In this document: positions 15,560 through 24,840 of the stretch, piece by piece
Layout of the letters: the number at the start of each line of letters is the position of its first letter
How positions within the stretch are numbered: position 1 is the stretch's first letter
NCBI RefSeq assembly: GCF_009728145.1
Contig: NZ_WOCA01000006.1
Location: 62,001-126,000 of the forward strand
Source of the DNA: Ornithinibacillus caprae
Lineage (GTDB): Bacteria > Bacillota > Bacilli > Bacillales > Amphibacillaceae
Reading direction: 5' to 3'
DNA length: 64,000 nucleotides
Notes under the pieces: generated by a model
Told to the model about the DNA's origin: nothing
The model's input: only the letters and a program-made list of their open reading frames with translations
Database searches by the model: none
Made by a program: the position numbers and the translations under genes

Positions 15560-17272
15560 ATGATGAGGCAATTAATGGTTAAGTTTAGTAGAAAAGTCAT
15601 TTTCCTTACCATCATATTGATTTTGTTCTCAAACCTTCTATATGCTCAAAGTTCAGCTGCAGATCAAGTAAAAGTACTCGTGATTTACTCTTCGGAAAAC
15701 GGGGAAGTTGATGAACATCAACGATTATTGGATCTTCTCATTGGGCATTTTACATCATCGATCACCTTTGTTTCTAGTGCAGAGGTGAAAGCAAAGGATG
15801 TATCTGAAGTAACCCATCTCATTTATTATGGTCAGGTACCTGAAGAATTACCTTCCTCATTGGTCCGTTTATTAGATTCCTATCATGGTCCGGTACTTGG
15901 GATTGGTTATAATGTTGAACAAATTACGAGTCATTTTTCATATGTTGACTCAATGGAGATGAAAATAGTAAATGATGTAACCATAAAACGAGGTGAACAG
16001 GAATTTATTAAGGTGAATGCACATCCAATTGTAACTATGACAATTGATCAAGATTTGGATGTCTTAGTCGAAATGAATCAAAAAGAGAATAATTACCCCT
16101 TATTTATGAAGCAGAATGATATCTATTATTATGCTACCCCTAACTTATTCGGACCGGTAGCAACCATTTTAGCAGACGAGCTTCATACCTTTTTTGATAT
16201 GTCACATGAATCCTCGTCAACCTACGCACTCCTACGATTAGAGGATATCCACCCAAGAACAGATGCAGAAGTATTAGAGGAGATTGCTATGTTTTTACAT
16301 AAAAAAAATATTCCATATATGGTATCTGTTACTCCAGTATACGTGAATCCACTAACAGAGGAGGAATATCATTTATCAGAAACACCTAAGCTGCTGAAAG
16401 TATTGGAATTCATGCAGAGAAATGGAGCTAGTATCGTGTTACATGGTTATACAGATCAGTATGGTGAGGGGAAAACTGGAGATGGATTTGAGTTTTGGGA
16501 CGTTGATAAAAATTCACCAATGATGGAAGAACTGGGAACAAATATAGAAACAAATTTTTACACTATATCAGGAACCGGTGACATGATTGATCGAAACAAA
16601 TTGGAATCTTTCTATATTGAAAACCGCATTACCAGAGGAATACATGAATTGGTCGATTATGGTATCTACCCAATTGCATTTGAAGCACCACATTATGCCA
16701 TGAGCCAAAATGGTTATGAGGTTATTTCAAACTACTTTTCTACGTATGTTGGCCAAGTGCAATTAACAGATGAAGATTGGAGGATAATGACTGAGGCTCC
16801 GAATATTACTACTCCAAGCTTTTTAAATGGAATGAAACTAATTCCTGAAACTATCCGGTATATACGCTATGAAGACCCAACTTCGATACAAGAGATGAAA
16901 GAGAGAATTGATGAATTTACGATGGTTCGTGATGGAATAATCGGTGGTTTCTATCATCCGTTTTTAGGGTCAGATGGATTAAAAGATTTGGTGCATGAGA
17001 TGGAGAGAATTCCAGATCTTGAGTGGATTAATGTAAATGAGATGGATCATAGGGTAGAAACAGATCGAGTAATAATTACGATGGAAAATGGAAAGGCAAC
17101 TCCTAAACATTTAAAACAAGAGGATAAAGAGGAAGAAAGCAAATGGCTTCAGTATTTCTTAAGTCAGGTATCAAGTGAAAGTGTGTTGTGGATCTCTATA
17201 GGTGGTGGGATCACAATAACGATGGTACTGATAACCTATCTATTACTAGGAAGAGTAGAAAGAAGTCTATAA
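15560..17272 (+). CDS. DUF2334 (polysaccharide deacetylase-like) membrane protein, YdaL-like, copy 1
   Basis: From ATG 15560 (GGGAGAG site) this 570-residue protein has an N-terminal signal/anchor ('IFLTIILILFSNLLYAQS'), an outer domain of about 500 residues and a C-terminal membrane anchor ('SVLWISIGGGITITMVLITYLLLG'). The DUF2334 part has 'LLRLEDIHPRTD', 'GASIVLHGYTDQYGEG', 'FEAPHYAMSQNGY' and 'GFYHPFLG'. DUF2334 is remotely related to polysaccharide deacetylases. The metal-site motif is H295-G-Y-T-D299, with Asp where the next gene has His. It resembles B. subtilis YdaL, part of the ydaJKLMN exopolysaccharide operon, and starts the cluster here. Confidence 0.8.
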   Translation: MMRQLMVKFSRKVIFLTIILILFSNLLYAQSSAADQVKVLVIYSSENGEVDEHQRLLDLLIGHFTSSITFVSSAEVKAKDVSEVTHLIYYGQVPEELPSSLVRLLDSYHGPVLGIGYNVEQITSHFSYVDSMEMKIVNDVTIKRGEQEFIKVNAHPIVTMTIDQDLDVLVEMNQKENNYPLFMKQNDIYYYATPNLFGPVATILADELHTFFDMSHESSSTYALLRLEDIHPRTDAEVLEEIAMFLHKKNIPYMVSVTPVYVNPLTEEEYHLSETPKLLKVLEFMQRNGASIVLHGYTDQYGEGKTGDGFEFWDVDKNSPMMEELGTNIETNFYTISGTGDMIDRNKLESFYIENRITRGIHELVDYGIYPIAFEAPHYAMSQNGYEVISNYFSTYVGQVQLTDEDWRIMTEAPNITTPSFLNGMKLIPETIRYIRYEDPTSIQEMKERIDEFTMVRDGIIGGFYHPFLGSDGLKDLVHEMERIPDLEWINVNEMDHRVETDRVIITMENGKATPKHLKQEDKEEESKWLQYFLSQVSSESVLWISIGGGITITMVLITYLLLGRVERSL

Positions 17273-17353
17273 GTGAGGTTTATTTTTTTACTTGCATCGT
17301 TCTTTATTGGGAACAAATGATTCTTTTCAAAGAAACTAAAGGGGGTGATCGTA

Positions 17354-19105
17354 ATGCGATATATGTTAAGTATTCTACCAATAATTCTCTTTAGCTTGTA
17401 TATTTCAATAACTCCTCAGCAACTTAATGCTGAAAGTAAAGATGAGCCAGTGGTTTTGGTTGTTTATAGTTCAAAAAGTGGAACAGTAGATGAACATCAG
17501 CGGTTACTTGATATGCTCATCGGTCATTTCACTTCATCTATAACATTTAAACATACTTCAGAGGTACGTGAAGCAGATTTTGAACATGTTACCCATGTAT
17601 TTTACTATGGGCAATCGAAAGAACATTTATCAACAGAAATTAAACAGATGATAGAGCAATTTAACGGAACTGTGACGGCTATAGGGTTTAATGCAGATCA
17701 ACTCCAAGAACGGTTTTCGTTTATTGAGTTAGTATCAGAGGAATTAGTTACGAAAATTTCACTTCGTAGTGATGAAGAGAAGTCGGTTAGCATCATGCCA
17801 GATACTATATTAAACGTAAATGTTACTACTGGTTCTGATGTTTTAGTAAAGGGAAGTTACGGAAAGGGTGTAGAATACCCGTTATTTATTACTAACGGAA
17901 ATACGCATTATTATGGAACTTCTAAGCTTGAACCTCCATTTTCTATTTTTCTAGGGGAAGTGTTACATGAAGTATTTGCGATGGATCATTCACATGAGCA
18001 TCCAGCCTATATTCGCTTAGAAGATATCCATCCATTAGTGGAACCAGAGAAAGTTATGAAAGTAGCAAAAGAACTTAAAAGGCGTGACATTCCATATATG
18101 GTTGCCGTAATACCTGTCTATACTAATCCTGATACAAAGGAAAGACATTATTTTAAAGATTCTCCCCAGTTATTAAAAGCATTAAAGTATATCCAGGATA
18201 ATGGGGGAAGTATTGTCCTACATGGTTACACACATCAATTTCGAGATGATGAGACTGGAGAGGGTTTTGAGTTTTGGGATGTAGATCATAATATGCCGAT
18301 ATACCATGGTCCAGATGATGAGGTACTAATAAAGACAGAAAATGAATTTGATACGCCTTTAGAATATGAAAATTATCTTGAGGAATTATTGGCTTTTGAG
18401 AATGAGTATATTGAAAGTAAGCTAACAAGGGGAGTTCAGGAACTAGCAAATTACGGGATATATCCATTAGCATTTGAAGCACCACATTACACCATGTCCC
18501 AAAACGGATACGCACAAACCTCCCAGTACTTTTCTACCTATGTAGGGCAAATCCAATTAAGTGATGATAACTGGGAAATAATGAATACATCTCCGTATAT
18601 TACAACACCTACATTCCTAGAGGGGATGCTGTTACTTCCTGAGACAATTGGATTTATAGACAAAGTTGATCCTAAAGCAGTTGAAAAAATGATTCAAAAC
18701 ATACATGATTATTCAATCGTAAGGGACGGAATAATAGCAGGCTTTTACCATCCCTTTCTTGATGAAGATCATTTTGAAAAATTCACCAAAGTATTGGATG
18801 AACTAGAACAGATAGAAGGGTTACAGTGGATTGACTTAAAGCAGATGAATAATAATGTTCAAGTAGAACATGTACACATCAAATCTGAAAACGGAGAGGT
18901 AATCGTAGATATAGACCGGTTAAAATTATTCTTTACATCAATAGATTTTCTTTTATATCACATTAAAAAAGTTGCGGTCAATGCAACATGGCTCATGGTA
19001 GGTGCTGGGACTGTAGCTGTAACTTTATTCATTTCTTATATAGTCATAACGAGAAAAAGATCTCGGAAATCGATATATTATAAGAGGAGGGGAATAATTG
19101 GCTGA
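17354..19105 (+). CDS. DUF2334 membrane protein, YdaL-like, copy 2
   Basis: This 583-residue paralogue starts at ATG 17354 behind AAAGGGGGTGAT. It has the same plan as copy 1: signal/anchor, N-terminal GATase-like fold ('VVYSSKSGTVDEHQRLLDML'), DUF2334 domain and C-terminal anchor ('WLMVGAGTVAVTLFISYIVI'). Motifs are 'YIRLEDIHPLVE', H290-G-Y-T-H294, 'FEAPHYTMSQNGY' and 'GFYHPFLD', so the full HxxxH metal motif is retained. It overlaps the glycosyltransferase gene by 8 bases, implying translational coupling. Probable role: modification (deacetylation-like) of the exported polysaccharide. Confidence 0.82.
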   Translation: MRYMLSILPIILFSLYISITPQQLNAESKDEPVVLVVYSSKSGTVDEHQRLLDMLIGHFTSSITFKHTSEVREADFEHVTHVFYYGQSKEHLSTEIKQMIEQFNGTVTAIGFNADQLQERFSFIELVSEELVTKISLRSDEEKSVSIMPDTILNVNVTTGSDVLVKGSYGKGVEYPLFITNGNTHYYGTSKLEPPFSIFLGEVLHEVFAMDHSHEHPAYIRLEDIHPLVEPEKVMKVAKELKRRDIPYMVAVIPVYTNPDTKERHYFKDSPQLLKALKYIQDNGGSIVLHGYTHQFRDDETGEGFEFWDVDHNMPIYHGPDDEVLIKTENEFDTPLEYENYLEELLAFENEYIESKLTRGVQELANYGIYPLAFEAPHYTMSQNGYAQTSQYFSTYVGQIQLSDDNWEIMNTSPYITTPTFLEGMLLLPETIGFIDKVDPKAVEKMIQNIHDYSIVRDGIIAGFYHPFLDEDHFEKFTKVLDELEQIEGLQWIDLKQMNNNVQVEHVHIKSENGEVIVDIDRLKLFFTSIDFLLYHIKKVAVNATWLMVGAGTVAVTLFISYIVITRKRSRKSIYYKRRGIIG

Positions 19106-20375
19106 TTTTTTCGTTTATATCTCTTTGTTTTTAATATGGACGATGCTTTTTTATCATATGTTCCTTATGCAGGGAGGATATTGGTACTCGATGCACTATC
19201 GAAAAAAAGAAAGAGAGTTAGAGAGGTTAAAAACCCCCATGCCTCGAGTAAGTATTCTTATCCCTGCCCATAATGAAGAAGTGGTTATAGGGGACACGTT
19301 GGAGGCAATGAGTAATCTTAATTATCCTAGTGAACGTTTAGAAGTTATCGTAATTAATGATAACTCCAATGATCTAACTGGTGAAATTGCTGAAAAATAC
19401 GCTCAAAAATATACATTTATAAAGGTGATTCACACGAAACCTCCTAATGGAGGCAAAGGAAAATCCGGAGCGTTAAATAATGGGCTGCGAATGTCAACAG
19501 GGGATATTATTTGTGTATATGATGCTGATAATTGCCCAGAACCTGATGCTATCTATTGGCTTGCTTTAGCATTGGTTAATGATAGAAAAGCAGGGGCAAT
19601 CGTAGGTAAATTTCGTGTAGTTAACGCTAATAAGAATCTATTGACTAGGCTAATAAATGTGGAAACATTAACATTTCAATGGTTGGCACAAGCGGGAAGG
19701 TGGTTTTGGTTTAAAATGGCTACCATCCCTGGAACCAATTTTGCTATCCGCCGTTCTATTTTGGAAGAATTAGGAGGGTGGGATGAAAAAGCACTTTCTG
19801 AGGATACGGAACTGAGCTTTCGTGTATACAATTTAGGCTATTATATTCGATTTTTTCCATCCGCCGTAACGTGGGAGCAGGAACCAGAGTCCATTAAGGT
19901 TTGGTGGAGACAACGAACAAGGTGGGCTCGAGGGAATATATATGTCATTGTGAAATTTATATTAGGATTCCATAAATTAAAGAGTAGAAGAATTGGTATT
20001 GATTTGCTTTATTTTCTATTTACGTACTTACTATTTTTTGGCGGCGTATTAATTTCCCACGCAATATTTATTATCAATCTATTTATCGACTTGAATCTAT
20101 CTATTGGATTGGTATCTTATCTTTTATTGATTATCGGATTTTTGTTGTTTGTAACGGAGGGGATTCTTTCCATAAGTATGGAAAAAGGCCAATTAACGAA
20201 AAAGAATTTTTTAGCGATTATTTTTATGTACTTTAGCTATTCACAAATGTGGTTATTTTTAGTTATATATGCATCATTTTTAGAAATAAAACGGGTACTA
20301 TTTAGACAAGAGGTAAAGTGGTATAAGACCAAACGTTTTGAACAGACAGCTATTCCTAAAGACAAAACAGCTTAA
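19098..20375 (+). CDS. Processive family-2 glycosyltransferase, YdaM-like
   Basis: The 425-residue protein starts at TTG 19098 (AGAGGAGGGG site). It has one N-terminal membrane segment, a GT-A catalytic domain and three or four C-terminal segments. Catalytic motifs of the cellulose/hyaluronan/PNAG synthase group are present: 'VINDNSNDLTGE', 'YDADNCPEPDA' (D-x-D), 'SEDTELSFR' and 'QRTRWARGN' (Q-x-x-R-W). There is no PilZ domain, so c-di-GMP control would need another protein. It is the likely polymerase of the cluster; the sugar is unknown. B. subtilis YdaM is the nearest relative that I recognise. Confidence 0.87.
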   Translation: MADFFVYISLFLIWTMLFYHMFLMQGGYWYSMHYRKKERELERLKTPMPRVSILIPAHNEEVVIGDTLEAMSNLNYPSERLEVIVINDNSNDLTGEIAEKYAQKYTFIKVIHTKPPNGGKGKSGALNNGLRMSTGDIICVYDADNCPEPDAIYWLALALVNDRKAGAIVGKFRVVNANKNLLTRLINVETLTFQWLAQAGRWFWFKMATIPGTNFAIRRSILEELGGWDEKALSEDTELSFRVYNLGYYIRFFPSAVTWEQEPESIKVWWRQRTRWARGNIYVIVKFILGFHKLKSRRIGIDLLYFLFTYLLFFGGVLISHAIFIINLFIDLNLSIGLVSYLLLIIGFLLFVTEGILSISMEKGQLTKKNFLAIIFMYFSYSQMWLFLVIYASFLEIKRVLFRQEVKWYKTKRFEQTAIPKDKTA

Positions 20376-20510
20376 TTTTAACGGGAAAAAAGACCATCAT
20401 ATCAAACCTGTGGGGGGATACAGATGGCGGGTAGTCCATATGTATCAGTTTCGTACAGAGTCATAGGTGTTATCCTTTGGTGCTAACAACCAGTAGGGAT
20501 AAAGAAAAAC

Positions 20511-20529
20511 CCCACTGATTAAAGATTAA
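20511..20529 (+). repeat. Short dispersed repeat (copy 1)
   Basis: CCCACTGATTAAAGATTAA differs at two positions from 39640-39658. Both are intergenic and preceded by a GGGA(A/T)AA run. This type of sequence recurs between genes in Bacillaceae. Confidence 0.55.
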
Positions 20530-20552
20530 CTATATAAAAATGTGTTTATAGG

Positions 20553-21662
20553 ATGTGGCGAGGGGTGAGGAAGTTCTTGGCAATCATTATTATTGTTTGT
20601 ACATCTATTTTGATCGGCATCTTTCTTATTCAAAAACAGGAAGTTCATCACTCCTTTGCTACGGAAAAATTCATTAAAAGATGGCTTATGAATGAAAATG
20701 GTACATTAGCTACATATATAAAAGAAAGTAATCAATTGGATGAGGATTTGGTTCAAGGAAGAGAGGCATTGTCAGAAACGTTAGGGCTTTGGATGCAATA
20801 CGCATTAGAAGAGGAAAATGAGCAACTTTTTCAAGATGCATTTGAAATATTAACGACTTACTTTCTAGAAAAAGACGGCTTTATTCATTGGAAGTTGAAT
20901 CAATCAGGAGTTAGTGAAGTAGATACAAATGCTCTAGTCGACGACCTAAGAATTATTAGTGGGTTACTTAGCGCTTATCGGAAATGGGAAAACGAACAAT
21001 ACATGGAAGTAGCAAGAATAATCAGCAACTATATTAGTAGATTTAATGTGACGAACAATATTTTAACGGATTTCTATGACCGAAAGCATCAGTACAGTAG
21101 TGATGTTATTACACTGTCCTATATAGATCCAGAACCATTGGAGCAAATGTTTCAACGAGAATATTTGGACAAAGAAACATATCGAAATACGATGGATGTT
21201 CTAGTAAGTGCACCATTAGAACATGGATTTTATCCTAAATCTTACCACGAGACTAAACAAACCTATCTATTTGAAGGTGAGATCAATATGGTGGATCAAG
21301 CTTTAGTTGCTTACCATCTTGCCAAGTTAAATATTGTGTCCAATGATTTTGTTAGATTTGTTGAGGAAGAAATCGCACATAGGGGTGTGGTTAACGGGAA
21401 ATATGAAAAAAGCACCAAGAAGCCTGTTGTAACTTATGAATCCCCAGCAGTCTATGGAATCTTAATATTGTTTTCTATCGAATCCAATAATTATTCATTA
21501 GCAGAGAAATTATATGAGCGAATGAAGGTATTTCGAAATGATAATAAGAAACATAACTATTATGGAGGGTACTCCGTGAGTTTAACAGGTGATACACATA
21601 TTTTTGATAACCTAGTCCCGTTATTTGCTGAAAAAAAGTTGATGAACTCTTGGAATAATTAA
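20553..21662 (+). CDS. Membrane-anchored GH8-like protein, YdaJ-like
   Basis: The 369-residue protein has one N-terminal anchor ('LAIIIIVCTSILIGIFLI') and an outer all-helical domain that fits the (alpha/alpha)6 barrel of glycoside hydrolase family 8 and its relatives. 'NALVDDLRIISGLLSAYRKW' is the usual conserved D-D/L-R stretch. It follows the GT2 gene by 177 bases. In B. subtilis, ydaJ lies in the same operon as ydaL and ydaM. A polymer-trimming hydrolase at the membrane is the likely role. The start is ATG 20553 with a weak upstream site, and GTG/ATG alternatives nearby cannot be excluded. Confidence 0.72.
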   Translation: MWRGVRKFLAIIIIVCTSILIGIFLIQKQEVHHSFATEKFIKRWLMNENGTLATYIKESNQLDEDLVQGREALSETLGLWMQYALEEENEQLFQDAFEILTTYFLEKDGFIHWKLNQSGVSEVDTNALVDDLRIISGLLSAYRKWENEQYMEVARIISNYISRFNVTNNILTDFYDRKHQYSSDVITLSYIDPEPLEQMFQREYLDKETYRNTMDVLVSAPLEHGFYPKSYHETKQTYLFEGEINMVDQALVAYHLAKLNIVSNDFVRFVEEEIAHRGVVNGKYEKSTKKPVVTYESPAVYGILILFSIESNNYSLAEKLYERMKVFRNDNKKHNYYGGYSVSLTGDTHIFDNLVPLFAEKKLMNSWNN

Positions 21663-21754
21663 TAATGGGTCAGAACGGTTTATTCATACCTTAAGCTACT
21701 ACGTATGTTACATCAATTACGAATTAATATCATCGTACGGAAAAGCAGCCAAAA

Positions 21755-21785
21755 AAAAGCTTGTGACAAAGGTCAACAAGCTTTT
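21755..21785 (-). terminator. Terminator of the NDH-2-like gene
   Basis: AAAAGCTTGT (21755-21764) pairs with ACAAGCTTTT (21776-21785). An A-run precedes it, giving a U-tract on the minus strand. Confidence 0.85.
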
Positions 21786-22845
21786 AATGTCGTTTATGCA
21801 TCCATAACACACCGGATTTGGCTAGTCGCGGTAATAGTCCAGTGAAAGGCTGCTTCATCATATTACCGAAACCATCATTTTTCCCTAAAGAACCAAGAGT
21901 ACCTTTTAATTTAATCGGTTTAGGCTCCTTAGGCTCATTTCCATGTAGCACAGACCCTAGTATAGAAGCAATCTGCTCTCCTTGAGCTCCAGCTAATTGT
22001 GCACTAGGTGAGTATTCTGATGCGGCACAGTCACCTACAACATAAATATTTTCCTGTGATGGTACTTGGTAAAAGTCATTTAAAATTACTTTCTCCTGTT
22101 TATCTTTTTCAAAAGGTAGTGCCCGAACGATATGATTGGGTTGGACTCCAGCTGTCCAAATCGTTACGTCATTCACATAACAAACCCCATTATTACAAAC
22201 GCCATCCTTCTCCACATACTCAACGTTTGCGTGATGCAGGACTTCTACATCATTTTTATTAAACCAATCTTCGACATGGGCTTGAATTCTTCGGTCAAAT
22301 GCTTTTAACACGGATTCCCCACGATCAAGTAACCGAATATTTAAATCAGATCTACTTTCACGGATTTCCGAAGCCACCTCAATCCCACTCAATCCAGCTC
22401 CAACAACAGTCACTTTTCCATATGCTTTTAGATTTCCCACAGAAACTCCAGCTTTACGTGCGTTAGCTATTGTTTGGACACTTTCCGTATAATCCTTCGC
22501 GCCTTCAATACCGTGATAATTATCTTCACATCCGAGCGCAATAACCAAATAATCAAAGGAAACTACTTGGCTAGAATTATGGAAAATAATCTCATTTGAT
22601 TCAATTTTAATTTCTTTCACTTCACCAAATACGTAATTGACTCGATCATCAGTAGGGAAATCCATGCGAACTTCTTTTTCAGCAACAGTTCCTGCTGTGA
22701 TCGCATAAAATTCAGTTTTTAATGAATGGTATGGATTTCGATCAACAAGTGTGATTTCCACGTCATCTGGTAATTGTTGATTTAATAATCCTGTAGCTAC
22801 CTTTAATCCACCGTATCCGCCGCCTAATATGACAATGTTTCTCAT
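21784..22845 (-). CDS. yutJ: NADH dehydrogenase-like FAD oxidoreductase (NDH-2 family, YutJ-like)
   Basis: From ATG 22845 (GGGGGTAATAG site) the protein is 353 residues. It begins with an FAD Rossmann motif 'NIVILGGGYGGLKVATGL', has a second dinucleotide motif 'VTVVGAGLSGIEVASEI' and the flavin-binding 'IYVVGDCAASEYSPSAQLAG'. This is the type II NADH dehydrogenase layout. Length and the pair of cysteines in 'EKDGVCNNGVCYV' fit YutJ-like proteins of Bacillus, which are NDH-2 paralogues of uncertain role, more than the main quinone-reducing Ndh. Likely membrane-peripheral; electron acceptor not shown. Confidence 0.78.
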   Translation of the reverse strand: MRNIVILGGGYGGLKVATGLLNQQLPDDVEITLVDRNPYHSLKTEFYAITAGTVAEKEVRMDFPTDDRVNYVFGEVKEIKIESNEIIFHNSSQVVSFDYLVIALGCEDNYHGIEGAKDYTESVQTIANARKAGVSVGNLKAYGKVTVVGAGLSGIEVASEIRESRSDLNIRLLDRGESVLKAFDRRIQAHVEDWFNKNDVEVLHHANVEYVEKDGVCNNGVCYVNDVTIWTAGVQPNHIVRALPFEKDKQEKVILNDFYQVPSQENIYVVGDCAASEYSPSAQLAGAQGEQIASILGSVLHGNEPKEPKPIKLKGTLGSLGKNDGFGNMMKQPFTGLLPRLAKSGVLWMHKRH

Positions 22846-23051
22846 TTCTATTACCCCCATCCCTGTTGAGAAATATGCTAGTAACCGGGTATTCAATCGA
22901 AAACGCTTACTAACTGCCCCTTATTACAGATTACCAAAGAAACACTAGGAAGACTAGATTAAGATTATAATTTTTATTCATTTATTTTCACATGTTGGAA
23001 ATACTACCAAATGAAAAAAATACCATATCTTACAACAGGAGGATGACTAAA

Positions 23052-23852
23052 GTGAACAAACATTTCATTGCATTGTTAACTATTGTGTTAGCGGTTGGTT
23101 TAGCATGGCAGGGAACGACTGTTTTAGCTGAAACGGAAGATGACGAAGTAGGCTTTTTTGACTTCTTTAAAAAGGATAAAGAAGATGATGAAGAGGATAA
23201 AAAAGGGGAGCATCATGATGAAGGTAGTGAGAAAAAAGGTGGTCTTAAAAAGCATGAAGGCTGGATAAAAATGCAGGCGGAAGAGCTAGGCATTGAAACA
23301 GAAGGAAAAGACCTAAAAACGTTAGCTAAAGAAGTAAAAGAAGCGAAATTAAATAAGGTAGCAGAAGAGTACGGGATTGAAACAGAAGGTAAAGATTTAA
23401 AGGAACTTGGAAAAGAAGTTTACCATGCTAAAGTAAAGGAAAAAGCCGAGGAACTTGGTATAGAGACGGAAGGTAAGGATCCAAAAGAGCTTGCCAAAGA
23501 GGTTTATGATGCAAAATTAAAACAAAAAGCAGACGAATTAGGTGTTGAATCCGAAGGGAAAGATCTGGATGAATTAAGAGAAGCTGTCATGCGAGCACAA
23601 TTGGATCAGGAAGCAAAAGTTCATGGTGTAGAAACAGAAGGAAAAGAAACACATGAAATTGTTCAGGAAATTCATGAAGCTAAAATTTATAATTCAGCTA
23701 CACAGCTAGGTATTGATACAAAAGATAAAAGTGCAAATGAATTATTGGACGAAATTTTTACAGAACATGCGGATCAAGCGAAGGAATTAAAAATATTCCC
23801 TTTTGAAGATAATAAAATGGACTATTTTTGGGGGCATCATCAAGATGACTAA
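23052..23852 (+). CDS. Secreted protein with six 28-residue repeats
   Basis: GTG 23052, 9 bases behind AGGAGG, gives a 266-residue protein; longer in-frame starts bypass this site. Residues 1-27 form a signal peptide ('LLTIVLAVGLAWQGTTVLA'). A highly charged acidic/basic linker follows, then six helical repeats of 28 residues from about residue 75, each near 'AEELGIETEGKDLKELAKE' with a V-x-x-A-K-x-x-x tail. The last two diverge. It has no cysteines or enzymatic motif, so it is probably a structural or binding protein outside the cell. I do not know the family by name. Confidence 0.78.
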   Translation: MNKHFIALLTIVLAVGLAWQGTTVLAETEDDEVGFFDFFKKDKEDDEEDKKGEHHDEGSEKKGGLKKHEGWIKMQAEELGIETEGKDLKTLAKEVKEAKLNKVAEEYGIETEGKDLKELGKEVYHAKVKEKAEELGIETEGKDPKELAKEVYDAKLKQKADELGVESEGKDLDELREAVMRAQLDQEAKVHGVETEGKETHEIVQEIHEAKIYNSATQLGIDTKDKSANELLDEIFTEHADQAKELKIFPFEDNKMDYFWGHHQDD

Positions 23853-23875
23853 AGCCATAGTCTAGTGGTACATAT

Positions 23876-23904
23876 AATACGCTCGGAATGTAACCGAGCG
23901 TATT
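23876..23904. terminator. Bidirectional terminator between convergent genes
   Basis: AATACGCTCGG (23876-23886) pairs with CCGAGCGTATT (23894-23904). Confidence 0.8.
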
Positions 23905-23953
23905 ATACATTGTAAAAGAAATTCATTTCTATTACTTAGTGAAAGGTCAAAGT

Positions 23954-24622
23954 TCAATATTGAAATTCTGCTTCTACTTTTGCATTAACTTCTAATCTAC
24001 CAGGTTCTATGGGGGTAGTAGGACTCTCGGTTGATACTCCTAATACGACTGGACGGGGTACGGTATCTTCGCGTCTGGATATTTCTTTTAGTGAATATGG
24101 GACAGAACTAATACTAACTCCTAACTCCTGTGCAATAATGCTTGCCTTTACTTGAGCGTTTTCAACTGCTCGTTTAAGCGCCTCCTCATAATATCGATCC
24201 TGGTTAGCGATCGTTAATTCAATGTTGCGAACCACATTTGCTCCATGATCAACCGCAATATCAACAATAAGTCCGACTTTATCAATTGCTTCAATGATAA
24301 CCCGTAGTAAATTTGTCACGCGATATCCTCTAAATATTTGAACGCCTTCCTTATAATCATAATTCATGTCAATTCGATAATCTTGTGTCCGTATATTGTT
24401 TCGAGGGATATTTTCTTGCAGTAAAGCATTGATAACATTGTCTGTATATTCAGCATTTTCCTGCTGTGCTTTTTGAAGGTTTGAGTCTTCTGTTACAACA
24501 CCTAAGATGACCACAGCTCGATCCGGTTCAACAGAAACCGTGCCTTCTCCGGTTACTAATAATTTACGATCATTTTGCCGTGGATCTGAATTAGATCTTA
24601 TGTAGGGATATGAATAATACAT
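23954..24622 (-). CDS. SIMPL (DUF541) domain protein
   Basis: The 222-residue protein (ATG 24622, AGAGGTGAG site) begins with a short Y/S/P-rich stretch and then 'LLVTGEGTVSVEPDRAVVIL', the diagnostic start of the SIMPL/DUF541 fold. 'NNIRTQDYRI' and 'EEALKRAVENAQVKASIIAQ' complete it. Unlike many SIMPL proteins there is no signal peptide. SIMPL members form large oligomers, and some (BP26, YggE) affect oxidative stress, but the bacterial mechanism is unclear. It is encoded alone. Confidence 0.85.
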   Translation of the reverse strand: MYYSYPYIRSNSDPRQNDRKLLVTGEGTVSVEPDRAVVILGVVTEDSNLQKAQQENAEYTDNVINALLQENIPRNNIRTQDYRIDMNYDYKEGVQIFRGYRVTNLLRVIIEAIDKVGLIVDIAVDHGANVVRNIELTIANQDRYYEEALKRAVENAQVKASIIAQELGVSISSVPYSLKEISRREDTVPRPVVLGVSTESPTTPIEPGRLEVNAKVEAEFQY

Positions 24623-24710
24623 GTCGCTCACCTCTTCCTTACTAATGCTTTTACTTCTACTCTATTCTGAATGAGGTGAATACATGCTTAATTACATCTG
24701 AAAACGTGCC

Positions 24711-24782
24711 ATTCACCAAGCCTTTATGGTGAATACCTTAGTTGCACTTGTGTAGAATAGGAAAGTTTACACTTTCCTATCA
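24711..24782 (-). repeat. Dispersed intergenic repeat, copy A
   Basis: Read on the minus strand this copy has a GATAGGAAAG/CTTTCCTAT hairpin, then AAGTGCAACTAAGG and ATTCACCATAAAGGCTTG. The same order occurs at 39711-39789 and 55693-55766 on the plus strand. Confidence 0.78.
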
Positions 24783-24786
24783 TCCA

Positions 24787-24820
24787 AAAAAGGAAGCTCT
24801 CTAATGAGAAGCTTCCTTTG
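24787..24820 (-). terminator. Terminator of htpX
   Basis: On the minus strand AAAGGAAGCTTCTC pairs with GAGAGCTTCCTTT, followed by T residues. Confidence 0.85.
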
Positions 24821-24840
24821 GTAGTGTCATTTTCTAATAG

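Noticed and set aside
20376-20552. c-di-GMP riboswitch before the GH8-like gene
   Set aside because: I looked for a GEMM-type core because of the polysaccharide context but did not find the conserved stretches. Only a weak hairpin and the short repeat are present.
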